Translations under genes and position numbers: made by a program
Assembly (NCBI RefSeq): GCF_910589235.1
Contig: NC_060973.1
Span: 5,038,501-5,102,500 of the forward strand
Reading direction: 5' to 3'
DNA length: 64,000 nt
Source of the DNA: Vespa crabro
Taxonomy: Eukaryota > Arthropoda > Insecta > Hymenoptera > Vespidae
Notes under the pieces: generated by a model
The model's input: the letters and a program-made list of their open reading frames with translations, nothing else
What the model was told of the DNA's origin: nothing
Databases searched by the model: none
Shown: positions 62,217 through 64,000 of the stretch, in pieces
How the letters are laid out: the number at the start of each line of letters is the position of its first letter
How positions within the stretch are numbered: the first letter of the stretch is position 1

Positions 62217-63337
62217 CCAATAAAAGATACTAACGTGTCCGCCCATCGATAGACCTGTCAGACCCAACGGTCCGAATCCTTGTTGCTCACACCAATTCAA
62301 TAAAACAATCGACTCCATTATTAAGCATCCACCCATAATAAATATGTCGCTCACATTATGTAGACTCGAGCGTCTATGCAAGGCCAAGGAAAAGTTTCAA
62401 TAAGGACGCTATAACAACTTGAAGAATTAATGGACAATTTTATCTAGTACAAACCTTGAAGAATTGATTTCTTACATTTGATTTTTTGGCTTTCTTAATC
62501 CATAAAACGGATTTTCCAGAAGTATAGAAGCGATTCCAGATTCTTTAAGCAATGGTTTGGCAATCAAGTTCCTCCGCCGCCAAAAAAACTAATTTAGAAG
62601 TAAGGTATAAGAAAAAAAAAAGAGAGAAAAAAGAGGGCAAACGAAATATGATAAAAATATTTTTTCGCCTTAGGCAAGTCGAAGTAATGTTCTTCATCGA
62701 AAGATAATGAAACATACATGATCTCCTGTACCGGCAAGATGCAAACAAATGGGTTTTACTTTATAAGAGTCCCATCCACGCGGTAAAATAACTTGAAAAT
62801 ATGCAGTTTTTGTTTTCTCCGGCATCATTCCTGATAGGTATAGATCAAAAGGGGAAGTAAAGGAACCTTCTATTATATGACAGTCCGACCATTGTTCGTC
62901 CTTTTAAGTAGACATAAGAGAAATATCATTTTGTGGTATAGGCAGACTGTACGCAATTTCAGTACGAGATAATTGGCTATCCGTATTAGACCGTAACATA
63001 CCTTTGTTATATTTATTGGATAATTACGAGGTATGAGATTGTAACAGGTTTCTCGGTTGGCTATGACCTTCCTAAACTCGAATATCCTGAAATAAAAAGA
63101 CATGGTAAAATTTATTCTACGTACAGGATTTGCCTTTAATCTCATATAACTTATTATCAACTATTGAGTTGTTCCATTTATCAACTTTATATAATGCACG
63201 TGAATGAATTCTGAAAAATTGTTGCTTTATAAGTTTTAAACTTGCCTTTTCAAATTCTGAGGATTGCCCCATCCCTTTGTAAAGAATTTTGTCAGAAGGA
63301 TACTTCTATAAACGGCATCCAAACGACTCGGAGGCAT
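60611..63337 (-). CDS. ABHD18: ABHD18 (alpha/beta hydrolase domain-containing protein 18)
   Basis: A predicted alpha/beta hydrolase. Nine coding exons on the minus strand, 63337-63246, 63086-63002, 62900-62718, 62588-62476, 62373-62235, 62070-61873, 61783-61459, 61037-60794 and 60671-60611, sum to 1,440 nt, giving 479 residues with all phases consistent. Family motifs include LDAVYRSILLTKFFTKGWG at the N-terminus, LHLAGTGDH, the nucleophile elbow GLSMGGH with Ser ~200, KPIALVPCLSWSTAS, a conserved Asp in ARNDAYVPRDS and a His in DAGHVSAYL (~448). The acidic, Asn-rich insert in exon 7 (GPNDNKINDKIENEID) makes it longer than the ~414-residue vertebrate protein. The first intron uses a GC donor (AAAAG|GCAAGT). 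Function is poorly known, and a secretion signal is not obvious. Confidence 0.93.
62130..62213. repeat. (CA)n/(TA)n compound microsatellite in an ABHD18 intron
   Basis: About 50 bp of CA repeat with minor interruptions, then ~30 bp of TA, just downstream (on the minus strand) of the GLSMGGH exon. Confidence 0.95.
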
Positions 63338-64000
63338 TATTTATGAATTAAATCGATATTTGTACGGATCTATAGTCGGACTCTGGTGGAAAACCTTTTG
63401 TACACTTGAAGATTCAATGCAGATTTAAATCCATTTTTGTATTTGTTCGCAATCGAGGATTTTTTCATTGAATGAACATCCCTTAAAGAGGTTATGATTT
63501 CGATTGACTATATGGGATATTGCGATTTGTCTTTGTCGCTCCAAAGAAAGATTTTCATACGTTGAACAGACAGACCAATCAGAGAAGGCGAAAGAATAAA
63601 GCGCTTACGTATGGTACGTTACTTATACGCGCGCGCGATTGAACTTTCTATTAATCGCGTACCGATTAACAAAGGCCTTTCAAACGTCCTTTCCAAGTGT
63701 TGCCTCGTTCAAAAATTATTTTACTCGTCACTCCTCGAGCTGTTTTATTTTATGAACCTATTACATATGATACATCTTTTACGTATCCGGCATCGATAAC
63801 ATTGACGACATTTAAAGAGGTCGCATAATCGAACTATGCTCCGACTAATCAAATGGTTACTCAATAATTTGTAATCTGTCCTTTGATACTGCCGCTGCGA
63901 TCATTTCATGATACATGAAGTGTTACACTAATATTATATTGCGAAGAAATGGTAGGAAAGAATATTTTCTTAATAATAGTCGTTTATTTTCTTAATAATA
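63338..64000. other. ABHD18 upstream region to window edge
   Basis: No supported gene. It should contain the ABHD18 promoter and 5' UTR. A GC-repeat patch (CGCGCGCG) lies at ~63631-63638. The open frame 63611-63799 plus has no recognisable feature. Confidence 0.5.

Overview
This is a stretch of nuclear insect DNA, most likely from a hymenopteran. It is AT-rich, and its genes are split by short introns with GT..AG (rarely GC..AG) boundaries. Dinucleotide repeats, especially (CT)n/(GA)n, are very abundant. The order Hymenoptera is inferred from the pyrokinin/PBAN-type neuropeptide precursor and the general sequence style; the species cannot be named from the window. I see no prokaryotic features, CRISPR array, rRNA or tRNA.

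Ten genes could be assembled exon by exon, and the reading phase is consistent across every intron used. From left to right they are:
- Set1/SETD1 histone H3K4 methyltransferase, minus strand, N-terminal part only; the SET domain lies beyond the left edge.
- A UQCRH 'hinge' subunit of respiratory complex III (plus).
- ANKFY1/Rabankyrin-5, an endosomal BTB-ankyrin-FYVE protein (minus, 13 coding exons). Its 2.2-kb intron holds a separate Ly6/Quiver-like GPI-anchored protein gene on the opposite strand.
- UMP-CMP kinase (plus).
- An NRF-6-type membrane acyltransferase-3 protein (plus, 11 exons).
- The bHLH factor Hand (plus), with long His and Gln tracts.
- A pyrokinin/PBAN-type precursor (plus) encoding a single clear amidated WFGPRL peptide.
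- LARP1 (minus, 17 coding exons over 11.5 kb).
- ABHD18, an alpha/beta hydrolase (minus, 9 exons).

The genes do not form one pathway; this is ordinary mixed gene content. The Set1/Uqcrh and Ankfy1/Cmpk pairs are divergent. Uqcrh and Ankfy1 converge with about 340 bases between stop codons. Large gene-poor stretches flank Hand (24.3-32.2 kb and 34.5-38.2 kb) and lie between the neuropeptide gene and LARP1 (39.1-46.8 kb). These hold microsatellites, a few strong inverted repeats and probably UTRs and regulatory DNA.

The points most worth a second look are: the neuropeptide precursor, whose downstream FXPRL-type peptides look eroded; a bulged pre-miRNA-like hairpin at 36184-36235; an alternative first exon candidate for LARP1; two GC-AG introns; a four-base first coding exon in Ankfy1; three 81-bp mariner-type MITEs, two of them head to tail; and a small unassigned coding-like stretch at 14721-14935. 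I found no convincing previously undescribed multi-gene system.
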